Below are positions 19,206-29,875 of a stretch of DNA of 64,000 nt, piece after piece. The notes beneath the pieces were generated by a model that saw only the letters and a program-made list of their open reading frames with translations, was not told where the DNA came from and ran no database searches. The position numbers and the translations under genes are program-made. Each line of letters opens with the position of its first letter. Position 1 is the stretch's first letter. The DNA is taken from the NCBI RefSeq assembly GCF_002135235.1, contig NZ_NEGB01000001.1, positions 248,001 to 312,000 on the forward strand, given 5' to 3'. This DNA is from Acinetobacter silvestris (GTDB taxonomy: Bacteria > Pseudomonadota > Gammaproteobacteria > Pseudomonadales > Moraxellaceae).

Positions 19206-19532
19206 ATGTCTGGCAATCTTATTAATACCACTGATGCAAACTTTGAAGCTGATGTCTTAAAATCGGATATCCCTGTTATTGTCGATTTTTGGGCAGGTTG
19301 GTGTGCACCATGTAAAGCCATTGCACCTGTGCTTGAAGTACTTTCAGCTGAATACGAAGGCAAAGTCAAAATCGTTAAAGTTGATGTAACTGCATGTGAA
19401 GCAACTGCTGTAAATTACAACATCCGTAATATTCCAGCTTTACTCATGTTCAAAAATGGTGAAGTAGTTGCACAACAGATTGGTGCAGTACCTAAATCTA
19501 AATTAGTCAGCTTCATTGATGAAAACATCTAA
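19206..19532 (+). CDS. trxA: Thioredoxin TrxA with WCAPC active site
   Basis: A 108-residue thioredoxin with FWAGWCAPCKAIAP; the redox cysteines are Cys33 and Cys36. The canonical middle dipeptide Gly-Pro is Ala-Pro here. The cis-proline loop NIRNIPALLMFKNGE and Lys37 are intact. The frame is open upstream to 19041, but GGAG lies just before ATG 19206, which gives the standard length. It precedes rho, an arrangement common in gammaproteobacteria, but a terminator separates the two. Confidence 0.95.
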   Translation: MSGNLINTTDANFEADVLKSDIPVIVDFWAGWCAPCKAIAPVLEVLSAEYEGKVKIVKVDVTACEATAVNYNIRNIPALLMFKNGEVVAQQIGAVPKSKLVSFIDENI

Positions 19533-19556
19533 TTTAGTGTTCTAAATCGAGATGCA

Positions 19557-19590
19557 AAATGCGTTATATTTTTTATAACGCATTTTTTTC
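19557..19590 (+). terminator. Terminator after trxA
   Basis: AAATGCGTTATA and TATAACGCATTT pair around a T-rich loop and are followed by a T run. Confidence 0.88.
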
Positions 19591-19599
19591 GCTTGTAAA

Positions 19600-19628
19600 T
19601 TGACAAATCCATTGATCTCACTTATATT
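19600..19628 (+). promoter_or_regulatory. Predicted sigma-70 promoter for rho
   Basis: TTGACA at 19600-19605 and TATATT at 19623-19628 are separated by 17 bases, just after the trxA terminator. Transcription would start near 19635, leaving a leader of about 225 bases before the rho ATG. rho is autoregulated by leader attenuation in E. coli, and the long leader is compatible with that; no attenuation site is proven here. Confidence 0.72.
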
Positions 19629-19861
19629 TCTTATGCAAGGAACGCTGGAGTTTCCTTTTCCAGTTTCTTAAAACACAACACATAAGATCGCCGCTCGGCA
19701 ATAGAAATTGTTTTACACATTTCTCCTCGAAAGAACAAATCAGATTCTGAGTTTGTTATTGTGCAAAACAATTCCATCTCAATTCTTGTACTGCGGACGA
19801 CTTTTGCTGCTTTTTCCTTTATCTGTGTGCCACACACATCCTAATTTTAATCTGATCATAT

Positions 19862-21130
19862 ATGAATTTAACTGAACTCAAGAAAAAACCGATTGGCGAA
19901 CTCATTAAGATTGCTGAATTTATGGGCCTTGAAGGAATGGCGCGTAATCGTAAGCAAGACATTATCTTCGCGATCCTTAAACGCCATGCAATGAATGGTG
20001 AAGAAATTTTCGGAGATGGTGTTCTTGAAATTCTCTCTGATGGTTTCGGCTTCTTACGTTCTGCTTCTGGTTCGTACCTCGCAGGTCCAGATGACATTTA
20101 CGTAAGTCCTTCACAAATTCGTCGTTTCAATTTACGCACTGGCGATACCATTACCGGTACTATTCGCCCACCTAAAGAAGGTGAACGTTATTTTGCACTG
20201 TTAAAAGTGAATCAAATTAACTATGACACCCCAGAAAACTCACGCAATAAAATTCTTTTTGAAAACTTAACACCATTATTCCCGACAGAACAACTGATCA
20301 TGGAATTAGGTAATGGTTCAAGCGAAGACTTAACCGCACGTGTAGTTGACTTGATTGCACCAATCGGTAAAGGTCAACGTTCAATTATTGTTGCACCGCC
20401 AAAAGCCGGTAAAACCATGTTGTTACAAACAATTGCACAGTCGATCGTTCGTAATAATCCAGAAGTTTTCCTGATTGTACTGCTGATTGACGAACGTCCT
20501 GAAGAAGTTACAGAAATGGAACGTACTGTCCGTGGTGAAGTTGTTGCATCAACCTTTGATGAAGCACCTGCACGTCACGTCCAAGTTGCTGAAATGGTAA
20601 TTGAAAAAGCAAAACGTCTGGTTGAACATCGTAAAGACGTGGTTATTCTGCTTGACTCGATTACTCGTTTAGCCCGTGCCTATAACACTGTTATTCCTTC
20701 ATCTGGCAAAGTACTAACAGGTGGTTTGGATGCACATGCGCTTGAACGTCCAAAACGCTTCTTTGGTGCTGCACGTAATATTGAAGAAGGTGGCTCATTA
20801 ACCATCATTTCTACTGCCTTGATTGAGACAGGTAGTAAAATGGATGATGTGATCTACGAAGAATTTAAAGGTACAGGTAACCAAGAAATTACCCTTGATC
20901 GCCGTATTTCTGAAAAACGCGTATTCCCTGCAATGAATATTAAAAAATCAGGAACACGTCGTGAAGAGCGCCTCATGAGTGAAGAAAATTTACGTAAAGT
21001 ATGGATTTTGCGTAAACTCCTCCATCCTATGGATGAACTTGCAGCAATGGAGTTCTTATTGGATCGTATGAAAGAAACCAAAACCAATGATGATTTCTTT
21101 GATCAAATGAAACGTAAAGCGGCAAACTAA
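19862..21130 (+). CDS. rho: Transcription termination factor Rho
   Basis: A 422-residue hexameric RNA helicase. The N-terminal RNA-binding domain spans about 1-125 ([29 protein letters not shown]). The ATPase core has Walker A with APPKAGKT, Walker B ([16 protein letters not shown]), the Q-loop/R-loop region and the arginine finger within the C-terminal part. There is no extra insertion domain, so it is the compact gammaproteobacterial type. No clear Shine-Dalgarno precedes the ATG. A strong terminator follows. Confidence 0.98.
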   Translation: MNLTELKKKPIGELIKIAEFMGLEGMARNRKQDIIFAILKRHAMNGEEIFGDGVLEILSDGFGFLRSASGSYLAGPDDIYVSPSQIRRFNLRTGDTITGTIRPPKEGERYFALLKVNQINYDTPENSRNKILFENLTPLFPTEQLIMELGNGSSEDLTARVVDLIAPIGKGQRSIIVAPPKAGKTMLLQTIAQSIVRNNPEVFLIVLLIDERPEEVTEMERTVRGEVVASTFDEAPARHVQVAEMVIEKAKRLVEHRKDVVILLDSITRLARAYNTVIPSSGKVLTGGLDAHALERPKRFFGAARNIEEGGSLTIISTALIETGSKMDDVIYEEFKGTGNQEITLDRRISEKRVFPAMNIKKSGTRREERLMSEENLRKVWILRKLLHPMDELAAMEFLLDRMKETKTNDDFFDQMKRKAAN

Positions 21131-21147
21131 TTTCATTATTGCAGTCT

Positions 21148-21178
21148 AAAAAAGCTATCCTCTATGGATAGCTTTTTT
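21148..21178 (+). terminator. Terminator after rho
   Basis: AAAGCTATCC and GGATAGCTTT pair around TCTAT, with a following T run. Confidence 0.88.
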
Positions 21179-21514
21179 ATTGGTTGACATTGCTTACATA
21201 AACATACAATCAATGTTATTTTTTGTAAAAACAACCATAAACAATTGAATTTTAAAATATTAATAAAAATATCATCTTATTCTTCAAGCAGTTATCTCTA
21301 ACTTTCCTATGCATATTGAATTTTCAATTGTAAATACCTGTTAAAAAAGAGTCTTTTTTTCATCAGTTTTGTCAATTTTTTTCACGCAGCTAGTAGTAAT
21401 TCGAAATGCGCAGTGATAGCATGTCCGCATACCGATTAGACTGCTCATGCAAAAAGCAAAAAACAGGCTAATTTGGTTTTTTAAATCTCAATTATAATTT
21501 ATGAGAGTGATGCC
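21179..21514. other. Intergenic leader of the alanine-rich lipoprotein gene
   Basis: About 335 AT-rich bases with no convincing frame. TTGACA at 21184 and TACAAT at 21205 resemble a promoter but the spacer is only 15 bases. The last 150 bases include a less AT-rich patch (around 21385-21450) that may be promoter or untranslated leader. The long gap suits a highly expressed gene with a regulated 5' leader; nothing further is supported. Confidence 0.4.
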
Positions 21515-21769
21515 ATGTTATTCAAAAAAATCGCTATTGCTGCTGCAGTTGCTACTACTTTAGCTTTCGTTGGTTGTGCTAAAAAAACTGAAGAAGCTGC
21601 TCCAAATACAGAAGCTGCTGCTTCTCAAGTAGAAGCTGCTGCTTCTGCTGTTGAAGCTACTGCTTCTGAAGCTGCTTCTACTGTTGAAGCTGCTGCTTCT
21701 ACTGTTGAAGCTACTGCTGATGCTGCTGCTTCTACTGTTGATGCTGCTGCTGCTTCAGTTGCAAAATAA
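21515..21769 (+). CDS. Small alanine-rich repeat lipoprotein
   Basis: An 84-residue protein with a signal peptide ending in the lipobox-like FVGC (Cys21), then KKTEEAAPN and a low-complexity region of AAAS/VEA units repeated to the C-terminus. The sequence predicts one long helix, possibly a coiled-coil or periplasmic rod anchored by the lipid. Almost every alanine codon is GCT and every glutamate GAA, a bias far stronger than in neighbouring genes; this may reflect high expression or expansion of a short DNA repeat. It is monocistronic with a strong terminator. I know no function; Lpp-like structural roles are only an idea. Confidence 0.8.
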   Translation: MLFKKIAIAAAVATTLAFVGCAKKTEEAAPNTEAAASQVEAAASAVEATASEAASTVEAAASTVEATADAAASTVDAAAASVAK

Positions 21770-21789
21770 TAATCGCTTAGATTGTTATT

Positions 21790-21822
21790 AAAAAAAAGAG
21801 AACCTTTGGTTCTCTTTTTTTA
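21790..21822 (+). terminator. Terminator after the alanine-rich lipoprotein gene
   Basis: AAAGAGAACC and GGTTCTCTTT pair tightly with flanking A and T runs; strong. Confidence 0.88.
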
Positions 21823-21931
21823 TACCTATACTTTTACAAATTCCATTATTACCAAACAATCAATGCAACACTCAATAATCACGATAAGCATATTAAAATA
21901 TACTGTTACTCAATAAAAATAAATTAGCCAC

Positions 21932-21965
21932 AAAAAAGCCCTAAGTAAGAACTTAAGGCTTTCTC
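21932..21965 (-). terminator. Terminator after ihfA
   Basis: Read on the minus strand, AGCCTTAAGT and ACTTAGGGCT pair around a short loop and are followed by a T run. Confidence 0.8.
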
Positions 21966-21980
21966 ATAACAAAATATCAA

Positions 21981-22280
21981 CTATTCATCAATTTGTTCAG
22001 TACCTACACGCTGTCTAAACTTCTGACCAGCACGGAACGTTACAACACGACGAGCAGAAATCGGAATTTCTTCACCCGTTTTTGGATTACGACCTGGACG
22101 CTGACGTTTATCACGTAGCTCAAAGTTACCAAATCCTGACAATTTGACTTGTTCACCAGCAATTAATGCTTGGCTAATTTCATCAAAAAACAATTCGACC
22201 ATTTGTTTTGCTTCGCGGCGATTTAAACTCGTAAGCTCACTTAAATGATCAGCCATTTCTGCTTTTGTTAATGCTGTCAT
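21981..22280 (-). CDS. ihfA: Integration host factor subunit alpha
   Basis: A 99-residue HU/IHF-fold DNA-bending protein. The dimerisation helices ([27 protein letters not shown]) are followed by the signature [23 protein letters not shown], whose [10 protein letters not shown] tip holds the intercalating proline. The acidic IHF-alpha-like C-terminus is present. Its ATG overlaps the pheT stop by 4 bases (ATGA), the classic pheST-ihfA arrangement, implying translational coupling. Confidence 0.96.
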   Translation of the reverse strand: MTALTKAEMADHLSELTSLNRREAKQMVELFFDEISQALIAGEQVKLSGFGNFELRDKRQRPGRNPKTGEEIPISARRVVTFRAGQKFRQRVGTEQIDE

Positions 22281-24658
22281 GAGGCCCTCAATGTCGCTTG
22301 ATAGGTATTTCCTAACACTTGAATAATGTTATCCATACCCGATTTAATTTCAGCATCTTCAAGTGTACGTGATGGATGCTGCCATAATACTGCAAATGCT
22401 AGAGAGCGTTTGCCTTGTTCAACACCTTGACCAGTATACACATCGAATAACCAAACTGAGTCTAACAGCTCCCCACCCGTTTTTTCGATAAGTTGCTGAA
22501 TTTCACTAACATTAATATTATCACTAATTAAAAGCGCAATATCACGTCTTACTGACGGAAATCGTGATAATTCTGTAAAATTAGATACATAAGTTTGCAA
22601 AACAGCCAATTGATCCAGTTCAGCAACCCAAGTAATGCCCAAATCTAGTGCATCTTCTAATGAAGGGTGTAAACGCCCCAAATAACCAATCGATTTTCCT
22701 GCAACCAAGATCTCTGCAGATTGTCCTGGATGCAACCATTCACGCTCAGAACGTACATACTCAACCTTCACACGTCCTGCAGCCAATATCTCTTCTACAT
22801 CACCTTTAAGGTCAAAAAAATCCATAGGCTGTGCTTTGCCATGCCATGATTCAGCCTGCTTAGAACCGACAGCAATCATCGCCAAAGTTGGAATTTGTTT
22901 CAGATCATGAATACTTTGCGCATTTTGATAATCAAAGCGCAAACCTAACTCAAAGAAACGTACACGATTCTGTTGACGATTCAGGTTGTGCTGTACACAT
23001 GGAATCAAACTAGACAACAATGTTGAACGCATCACGGCTAAATCACTTGAAATCGGATTGGCTAAAGCCAATGGATTTACATTCGGATTAAGCTGTTTTT
23101 CAAGTTTTAAATCTGCAAAGCTAAAGCTAATCGCTTCTTGATAACCTAAAGTCACCAAAGTTTGACGCAATTGTACAAGATCAAACTGATCTTGATGCTT
23201 TGCGAGCTTGACATCCATCACAGGCAGACTCATCTGAATATTGTCATAGCCGTGAATACGCGCAACCTCTTCAATCAAGTCTTGATAAATTGCCATATCA
23301 TAACGATGTGATGGCGGAACAACGCTCCACTGACCTTCTGCTTTCGCTGTTACGTTACAACCTAAGCGTTGTAATGCGTCAGCAATAAATGCAGATTCAA
23401 TTGAATAACCTAGCAATTGATCAACTTGAGTCTGATGTAATTCAATTGCTTCACGCGTTGGTAATAACTCCACTTTCTCAGCAATCGTAATTGGGCCAAA
23501 CTCACCACCTGCCAAATCTTGAATCAACTGAGAAGCACGATGCATCGCGATCATTGGTAATTCAAAATCGACACCACGCTCATAGCGTTGCGATGCATCG
23601 GTATGCAAACCATAACGGCGTGCACGCCCTGCAATGTGTAACGGTGCAAAGAATGCTGACTCTAAGAAAATTTCTGTGGTTTGGTCTGTCACTGATGAAG
23701 ACAAGCCACCCATGATGCCTGCAATTGCCAATGCTTTCACGTCATCCGCAATCACCATTACATTTTCTGATAGTTCAACTTCTTGCTCATTTAACAACAC
23801 TAATGTCTCATTAGTTGTTGCTTGACGTACATGTACTGCACCTTGAACAGCGGCAGCATCAAAAGCATGTAAAGGCTGACCTAGCTCCATCAATACATAA
23901 TTGGTAATATCCACCAAAATACTATGTTGACGGATACCAGAACGGGCTAAAGCTTGTTCCATCCAAGCAGGCGTTGCTGCTTTAGTATTTACATTTTTGA
24001 TCACACGACCTAAGTAACGTGGGCAACCTTCAGTATCAACCACAACCTGTTTCACATCTGCGATGGTTGCAGCAACTTCTTTAATCTCTGGAGCGATCAC
24101 AGGTAATTGATTAATCACCCCAATTTCACGTGCAATACCACGGACACTGAAGCAATCACCACGGTTCGGGGTAATACTGATATCAATAACATGATCATCA
24201 AGATTCAGATACTCACGGATATTGATTCCTACGGGTGCATCAATTGGTAGCTCTAACAAACCATCAATTTTGTCTTCAAGATCAATTTCTGAAGCACCAC
24301 ACAGCATTCCTTGTGATTCAACACCACGAAGTTTGCCTTTCTTAATTTTAAAATCACCCGGTAATACCGCACCAATTGTCGCAACCGGCACTTTCATACC
24401 TACACGCACGTTAGGCGCACCACATACAATTTGTAATGGCTCACCTGAACCGATATTAACTGTAGTTACACGTAAACGATCTGCATCAGGATGTTGTTCT
24501 ACTGTTAAGACTTCACCAATTACCACACCACTAAACGGTTTCGCTGCGGGTGTTATTTCATCAACTTCTAGACCCAACATAGTCAATTGATCAGATAACG
24601 TTGCACTATCAATTGCAGGGTTGACCCACGTGCGTAGCCAATTTTCGCTAATTTTCAT
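22277..24658 (-). CDS. pheT: Phenylalanyl-tRNA synthetase beta subunit
   Basis: A 793-residue beta subunit. It contains the N-terminal EMAP/tRNA-binding OB fold (about 40-150, [27 protein letters not shown]), the B3/B4 editing region, B5, the catalytic-like core and the C-terminal anticodon-binding ferredoxin-like domain ([18 protein letters not shown]). Domain order and length match bacterial PheT. It lies 33 bp downstream of pheS and overlaps ihfA. Confidence 0.97.
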   Translation of the reverse strand: MKISENWLRTWVNPAIDSATLSDQLTMLGLEVDEITPAAKPFSGVVIGEVLTVEQHPDADRLRVTTVNIGSGEPLQIVCGAPNVRVGMKVPVATIGAVLPGDFKIKKGKLRGVESQGMLCGASEIDLEDKIDGLLELPIDAPVGINIREYLNLDDHVIDISITPNRGDCFSVRGIAREIGVINQLPVIAPEIKEVAATIADVKQVVVDTEGCPRYLGRVIKNVNTKAATPAWMEQALARSGIRQHSILVDITNYVLMELGQPLHAFDAAAVQGAVHVRQATTNETLVLLNEQEVELSENVMVIADDVKALAIAGIMGGLSSSVTDQTTEIFLESAFFAPLHIAGRARRYGLHTDASQRYERGVDFELPMIAMHRASQLIQDLAGGEFGPITIAEKVELLPTREAIELHQTQVDQLLGYSIESAFIADALQRLGCNVTAKAEGQWSVVPPSHRYDMAIYQDLIEEVARIHGYDNIQMSLPVMDVKLAKHQDQFDLVQLRQTLVTLGYQEAISFSFADLKLEKQLNPNVNPLALANPISSDLAVMRSTLLSSLIPCVQHNLNRQQNRVRFFELGLRFDYQNAQSIHDLKQIPTLAMIAVGSKQAESWHGKAQPMDFFDLKGDVEEILAAGRVKVEYVRSEREWLHPGQSAEILVAGKSIGYLGRLHPSLEDALDLGITWVAELDQLAVLQTYVSNFTELSRFPSVRRDIALLISDNINVSEIQQLIEKTGGELLDSVWLFDVYTGQGVEQGKRSLAFAVLWQHPSRTLEDAEIKSGMDNIIQVLGNTYQATLRAS

Positions 24659-24691
24659 ATCTATAAAACCTTAAAAATTTTGAATTTTGTC

Positions 24692-25693
<1,002 letters not shown>

Positions 25694-25842
25694 TTAAAAA
25701 ATAATATAACCCATTATTCTAACAGTTTTTATGCAGATGGATGAAGCCTACTAGACAGGAAAATTAGATTAGTATTTTCCATCAGAAAAAGGATAAGATA
25801 ATCAGACTTTCACAGAGATAATGTCACTGAGATCTATAACAA

Positions 25843-26877
25843 ATGGCACTCGATCAAATTTGGAAACAGCAACTGACACTGGTTACCTATGGCAATGAAT
25901 ATCTAACCCAAAATTTAAGTTTTAATCACTGGGTACAACATTCTATATTTAATCAACATTCACTTCTTTTTAGAGACTTATTGTCGCAGCATTTACTCGC
26001 ACAACATTTTCAGATTTGGTTAGAAGGTCTGAAGAAACAAGGCGTAGACAAAATCAGCCTACACAGTTCAAGTGTGCTCAATGATGAACAAAATCCCAAT
26101 GCAAATGTAGAATTATTACCAATTACCCATTTTATTGTCAGCCATGAAAAGACAAAAAAAACCGCATGGATTTTTGGTAAAGAACTGGCTGAATGGTATA
26201 CCGCAGACAATGATTATGAAATTCCAACTGAACAGTGTTCGAATATCAGAAATGAAACTTTTTGGCGTTTTGAGCTAAATCCAAAATTAATCAAACGTAT
26301 TGATCAAGATTTGGCTCAACCCAATTGGGATGATATTCAGGTCTATACCAACAATGAGTTATTTGATACTCAATATGCACAAGGTTTTACAGAACCAGCG
26401 AATATCGATTTACCTTATGATGGTCGGATTTTCACCCAACTCAATGATGTAGAAGAAGCACCTCTAAAAAATAATTTTTTATCTTTATTCCCTACGGATT
26501 ATCCAGCGACCTATGCGCATGAAACTTTACATCGCCTAGATGCATTATCGAATTTTATCCAAGCGAAAATTCAACAGCCATACCATCCAGATGGTGTGAT
26601 TTTCACGCCTGACGAGCAATTAAATTTACGTCATTTTGCGCAAAAACTGGATGATTTAACTGCAAAATTTGTCGTAAAAGTTGCCAATCACTACAAATCA
26701 GCACGTTTAACCCAAAAAGAAATTACTTCACCTTTTGATAATATAACTACAGAGAGCAGACAAGCTTTTCGACCTAAACCGAATCATTCTGATCATAAGG
26801 TTGGGAAATTTAGTGTTCTGACCTTAATTGTCATTACCGTGATTATTTGTATTTGTGCATATTATTTTGGTCTTTAA
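25843..26877 (+). CDS. Hypothetical tail-anchored protein
   Basis: A 344-residue protein with a soluble, aromatic- and Asn/Gln-rich body and one hydrophobic C-terminal helix (about residues 322-343, FSVLTLIVITVIICICAYYFGL), so it is probably tail-anchored in the inner membrane facing the cytoplasm. No motif is recognisable; a DxxxxFxQAKIQ-like helical pair lies near residues 230-290. The ribosome-binding site is weak. It stands alone between pheS and a convergent small gene. Function unknown. Confidence 0.65.
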   Translation: MALDQIWKQQLTLVTYGNEYLTQNLSFNHWVQHSIFNQHSLLFRDLLSQHLLAQHFQIWLEGLKKQGVDKISLHSSSVLNDEQNPNANVELLPITHFIVSHEKTKKTAWIFGKELAEWYTADNDYEIPTEQCSNIRNETFWRFELNPKLIKRIDQDLAQPNWDDIQVYTNNELFDTQYAQGFTEPANIDLPYDGRIFTQLNDVEEAPLKNNFLSLFPTDYPATYAHETLHRLDALSNFIQAKIQQPYHPDGVIFTPDEQLNLRHFAQKLDDLTAKFVVKVANHYKSARLTQKEITSPFDNITTESRQAFRPKPNHSDHKVGKFSVLTLIVITVIICICAYYFGL

Positions 26878-26899
26878 GATCTAAAATACAAACTTAATA

Positions 26900-26929
26900 A
26901 AAAAGCAGCTTATTTTAGCTGCTTTATAT
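26900..26929 (-). terminator. Terminator between convergent genes
   Basis: AAAGCAGCT and AGCTGCTTT pair around TATTTT. The longest T run is on the minus strand, serving the small gene at 26945; the plus strand has a shorter one. Confidence 0.75.
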
Positions 26930-26944
26930 TCTCTATAAAATCGA

Positions 26945-27142
26945 TTAATTAATGGGTTTTAAAGCAATTGATATTTTATGTTCATCTGCATGCTGATTAA
27001 TATAATGACTCACTGAAGTTACTTCACCATGTACCTCAGCATCCGCGCCATACATGATCTTTAACATTTCTCCCACTCTAGGTAAAATTTCCAATTTAAC
27101 TTCTATCGAGCCTTGTTTTAAACCTTCTATTTCGACCAACAT
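26945..27142 (-). CDS. Small hypothetical protein
   Basis: A 65-residue soluble protein (MLVEIEGLKQGSIEVKLEIL...) with alternating hydrophobic residues that predict a small beta-barrel. AGGAG six bases before the ATG and a downstream terminator support a real gene. The pattern KLEILPRVGEMLKI and EVHGEVTSVSHYIN suggests a compact ligand- or nucleic-acid-binding fold, but I cannot name a family. Confidence 0.65.
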   Translation of the reverse strand: MLVEIEGLKQGSIEVKLEILPRVGEMLKIMYGADAEVHGEVTSVSHYINQHADEHKISIALKPIN

Positions 27143-27238
27143 GGAAAACTCCTGTTTTATTATCTCTCTAATGTATTGGAGTCAGTTCCTAACAAACACT
27201 ACTTTCCTGTTGAAATTATGTAATACCTTTTCAAAACT

Positions 27239-27616
27239 TTAATCATTATATTCAAGCTCATCTTCATCGATATTGATAAAATCAGGCTGAGGCGTTATTT
27301 CAAATTTCACTGCTTTGATTATAGATAAATTCTGTAATTTGGCTTTTGCAACGCGGTGCATGCCATCCATTACTCGCCCTTCTGCACATAAAATAATGGG
27401 ATAAGTTAAATCTGCATCATTGATCAATCGGATATGCTCAATAATTTGCTGTGTCGTCGGATGTGTGTTTGGAAACCAATAGGCTTCATTGAGTTCTTTA
27501 ATCTCAAATAAAAGCACTTCCTTGGTTTTACAATTCTGACTTAATTGCACTAAATGATGTACATCCCAAATATAAGTATCCACGCCAACTTGGCGGAAGT
27601 GGTATTGTTTACGCAT
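27239..27616 (-). CDS. Short ParB/Srx-like protein
   Basis: A 125-residue protein centred on the ParB N-terminal-like motif GRVMDGMHRVAKA (the D/E-G-x-H-R-x-x-A element of ParB and sulfiredoxin folds) after a YPIILCAEG strand. There is no helix-turn-helix or C-terminal dimer domain, so it is not a plasmid partition protein. GAGG six bases upstream fixes ATG 27616. The acidic C-terminus (IDEDELEYND) is notable. A DNA- or nucleotide-binding regulatory role is possible but unproven. Confidence 0.65.
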   Translation of the reverse strand: MRKQYHFRQVGVDTYIWDVHHLVQLSQNCKTKEVLLFEIKELNEAYWFPNTHPTTQQIIEHIRLINDADLTYPIILCAEGRVMDGMHRVAKAKLQNLSIIKAVKFEITPQPDFINIDEDELEYND

Positions 27617-27734
27617 AAAAGCCTCAGGTGACAAACTTTAAAAAATGAAATATTTTGGTTGACGTTTATTGAATTATGAAATAAATTAAAGACTCGCTAA
27701 TCTTAGGTTAAATTCCAAACAAAGGAACCGTTAT

Positions 27735-28340
27735 ATGGCAGATTACCCCCACCCCTCGACTTTTGACAATGAGCTAACTGATGAAAAATTAACATACATT
27801 GCTAAACTAATGCTTCAATCTTTTGATAAAAGCTTTAGAGATACACGTGATCAAGATGATGATAATTATACCTTTGGCACTGTATTTTTCAAACGAACAC
27901 ACAATTGTTTTTTAAGAGAATTTCGAAGTAATTTATGTCCATTCAGAATTCAAATATTAGATAAAACTAATAAATTTATTTTCAAAGTCGGTCAAACGCC
28001 ATGTCGCTTTTTTGAAGAAAAAAATTATTATTACCCAACTAAAAAGGGTGCTTTTGTTTTAAATGATCAATTAAGTTTGTTTAGCGATATTGGTTTACCA
28101 TATTATTCCAACTTTCTCTTAATGTATTCTCTCGATGAGGATGGCTTTCCACTAGCAACTGTTCGTTTTGTCAGTTATGACATTAATGAAAATATTGTTT
28201 CATATTGGGAATATAATTCTTCAAGTTTCACCCCTTCAATTTCTACTAATGATTTGTATACGCCTGATAGCAATAATCAAAAGCGTGCTCGCAATCTATC
28301 AAGTAAACGTAAAACTGCTGACAAATCAAATGAAAATTGA
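27735..28340 (+). CDS. Hypothetical protein, partner of the XRE/ImmA gene
   Basis: A 201-residue soluble protein with an aromatic, beta-rich body (NYTFGTVFFKRTHNCFLREF; GLPYYSNFLLMYSLDEDG) and a charged Lys/Arg-rich tail. AAAGGAAC precedes the ATG at a good distance. Its stop is 20 bp before the next gene, so both are almost certainly one operon. Codon use is clearly more AT-rich than in flanking core genes, suggesting acquisition. I do not recognise the family; it could be a toxin, an effector or the substrate of the linked protease. Confidence 0.7.
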   Translation: MADYPHPSTFDNELTDEKLTYIAKLMLQSFDKSFRDTRDQDDDNYTFGTVFFKRTHNCFLREFRSNLCPFRIQILDKTNKFIFKVGQTPCRFFEEKNYYYPTKKGAFVLNDQLSLFSDIGLPYYSNFLLMYSLDEDGFPLATVRFVSYDINENIVSYWEYNSSSFTPSISTNDLYTPDSNNQKRARNLSSKRKTADKSNEN

Positions 28341-28360
28341 ATCTGCAATTAGGTTTCAAA

Positions 28361-29452
28361 ATGTTTAATTCTTTTAACGGACTAGAGCTAAAACTACTTA
28401 GACTTTTTAATGAATTTTCCCTTGAAGATGTAGCTGATAAACTTGGCAAGTCAAAACAATATGTTCATAAACTTGAAACAGGACTTAGTTATCCAACTGA
28501 AGAGCTTTTAGCAAGCTTATGTAACATATTTAATGTCAAAGAAGATTTTTTTTATCAAGTTCATTCACCACTACAAGAGGATCAAATTCATTTTAGAAGT
28601 CTAAAAACATCCAGACAATTTGCCAAACAAGTTGTTATTGCAAGAGCTGAACAATTAAATCGTCTTTTACGCTTTATTGAAAAACATGTCAATTTACCTG
28701 AATACTTGATCAATTCTATAGACACAGACCATACAATACTAACTGGTGATCAAATCGAAAAAATTGCTGATGATTTTAGAGTTCAATTTGAACTTGGTTT
28801 AGCACCTATTCAAAACTTAACTGAATTTTGTGAAGATATTGGAATACTTATCACTGATTTTGATTCTATTTCAAATGAAGTCGATGCTCTGTCCTTGATT
28901 TGCCAAAAGCCAATTATTGTCAGAAACACAAGTAAAAAAAGTGTTTGTCGACAACGTTTTGATATAGCACACGAAGTTGGACATATGGTTTTACACAATG
29001 GTGTAATTACAGGTGATACGTTAACTGAATCACAAGCTCATAGATTTGCCAGTTCTCTCTTATTGCCACAATCTATGCTTAGAACGAATTTCCCAATTTT
29101 ATTTAAAGGCGGACGATTTGATTGGGCTAAAATGAGTGAGTTCAAAAAAATTTGGGGGATTAGCAAAGCTGCTATTTTATATCGAGCTAAACAACTTAAT
29201 TTAATTGATGACAATCAATACAAAACGGGAGTAATTCATTTAAGAGTTCATGGTGAATCAAAACAAGAAGTTGAAGACCCTATAATGTTAGAAGAAACTC
29301 CTTCTCTACTTCAAGATGCTATTAATGTCATATTGGAAGATAATATATCTGCTGAAAAAATCTCTGAAGAACTAAATATTTCTATACCAATATTAGAAAA
29401 ACTAACAAGAATGAAATTCCCTATAAAGAAAAGCAAACTACAAATTATCTAA
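28361..29452 (+). CDS. XRE-type helix-turn-helix fused to ImmA/IrrE metallopeptidase
   Basis: A 363-residue protein. Residues 1-60 are a Cro/C1-type HTH (FSLEDVADKLGKSKQYVHKLETG), and the middle to C-terminal half carries the ImmA/IrrE (DUF955) zinc peptidase with HEVGH at residues 204-208 and a downstream ESQAHRFASSLLLP glutamate segment. Such fusions bind DNA and are relieved by proteolysis, typically in phage, ICE, toxin-antitoxin or stress loci. ATG 28361 has AGG eight bases upstream; a TTG at 28337 is less likely. With the gene at 27735 it forms an isolated AT-rich two-gene island. Confidence 0.88.
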   Translation: MFNSFNGLELKLLRLFNEFSLEDVADKLGKSKQYVHKLETGLSYPTEELLASLCNIFNVKEDFFYQVHSPLQEDQIHFRSLKTSRQFAKQVVIARAEQLNRLLRFIEKHVNLPEYLINSIDTDHTILTGDQIEKIADDFRVQFELGLAPIQNLTEFCEDIGILITDFDSISNEVDALSLICQKPIIVRNTSKKSVCRQRFDIAHEVGHMVLHNGVITGDTLTESQAHRFASSLLLPQSMLRTNFPILFKGGRFDWAKMSEFKKIWGISKAAILYRAKQLNLIDDNQYKTGVIHLRVHGESKQEVEDPIMLEETPSLLQDAINVILEDNISAEKISEELNISIPILEKLTRMKFPIKKSKLQII

Positions 29453-29457
29453 TACAA

Positions 29458-29488
29458 ATAAAAAAGACCGCTAAAAGCGGTCTTTTTT
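29458..29488. terminator. Bidirectional terminator between ImmA gene and rplT
   Basis: AAAAAGACCGCT and AGCGGTCTTTTTT form a GC-centred symmetric stem with A and T runs, usable by both convergent transcripts. Confidence 0.85.
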
Positions 29489-29504
29489 GAACCATCTACG
29501 ATGA

Positions 29505-29864
29505 TTAAGCAGCTAATCCGCTTTTAGCTTTTTCAGCTAAAGCAGTAAATGCAACTGCATCATGCATAGCGATGTCAGCAAGTACGCGACGATCGATAAT
29601 AACTTGAGCTTTTTTCAAGCCATCGATCATACGGCTGTAAGACAAACCGTTTAAACGAGCACCAGCATTGATACGAGCAATCCACAAAGCGCGGAATTGA
29701 CGTTTCTTTTGACGACGGTCACGGTAAGCGTATTGACCTGCTTTGATTACCGCTTGGAACGCTACACGATAAACACGTGAACGCGCGCCATAGTAACCTT
29801 TAGCACGAGCAAGAATTTTTTTATGACGACGATGCGCCTGTACACCACGTTTTACACGAGCCAT
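29505..29864 (-). CDS. rplT: 50S ribosomal protein L20
   Basis: A 119-residue basic protein beginning [18 protein letters not shown] with the conserved [15 protein letters not shown] and [14 protein letters not shown] blocks. L20 is needed early in 50S assembly and in E. coli represses its own operon. It follows rpmI by 11 bp. Confidence 0.98.
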   Translation of the reverse strand: MARVKRGVQAHRRHKKILARAKGYYGARSRVYRVAFQAVIKAGQYAYRDRRQKKRQFRALWIARINAGARLNGLSYSRMIDGLKKAQVIIDRRVLADIAMHDAVAFTALAEKAKSGLAA

Positions 29865-29875
29865 TTATAATCTCC

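Noticed and set aside
24222..24590. Long open frame opposite pheT
   Set aside because: It lies fully inside the well-supported pheT gene on the other strand and has no start signals or known product.
27239..27616. Plasmid partition protein ParB
   Set aside because: Only the short N-terminal-like motif is present; no HTH, no parA and no parS-like repeats.
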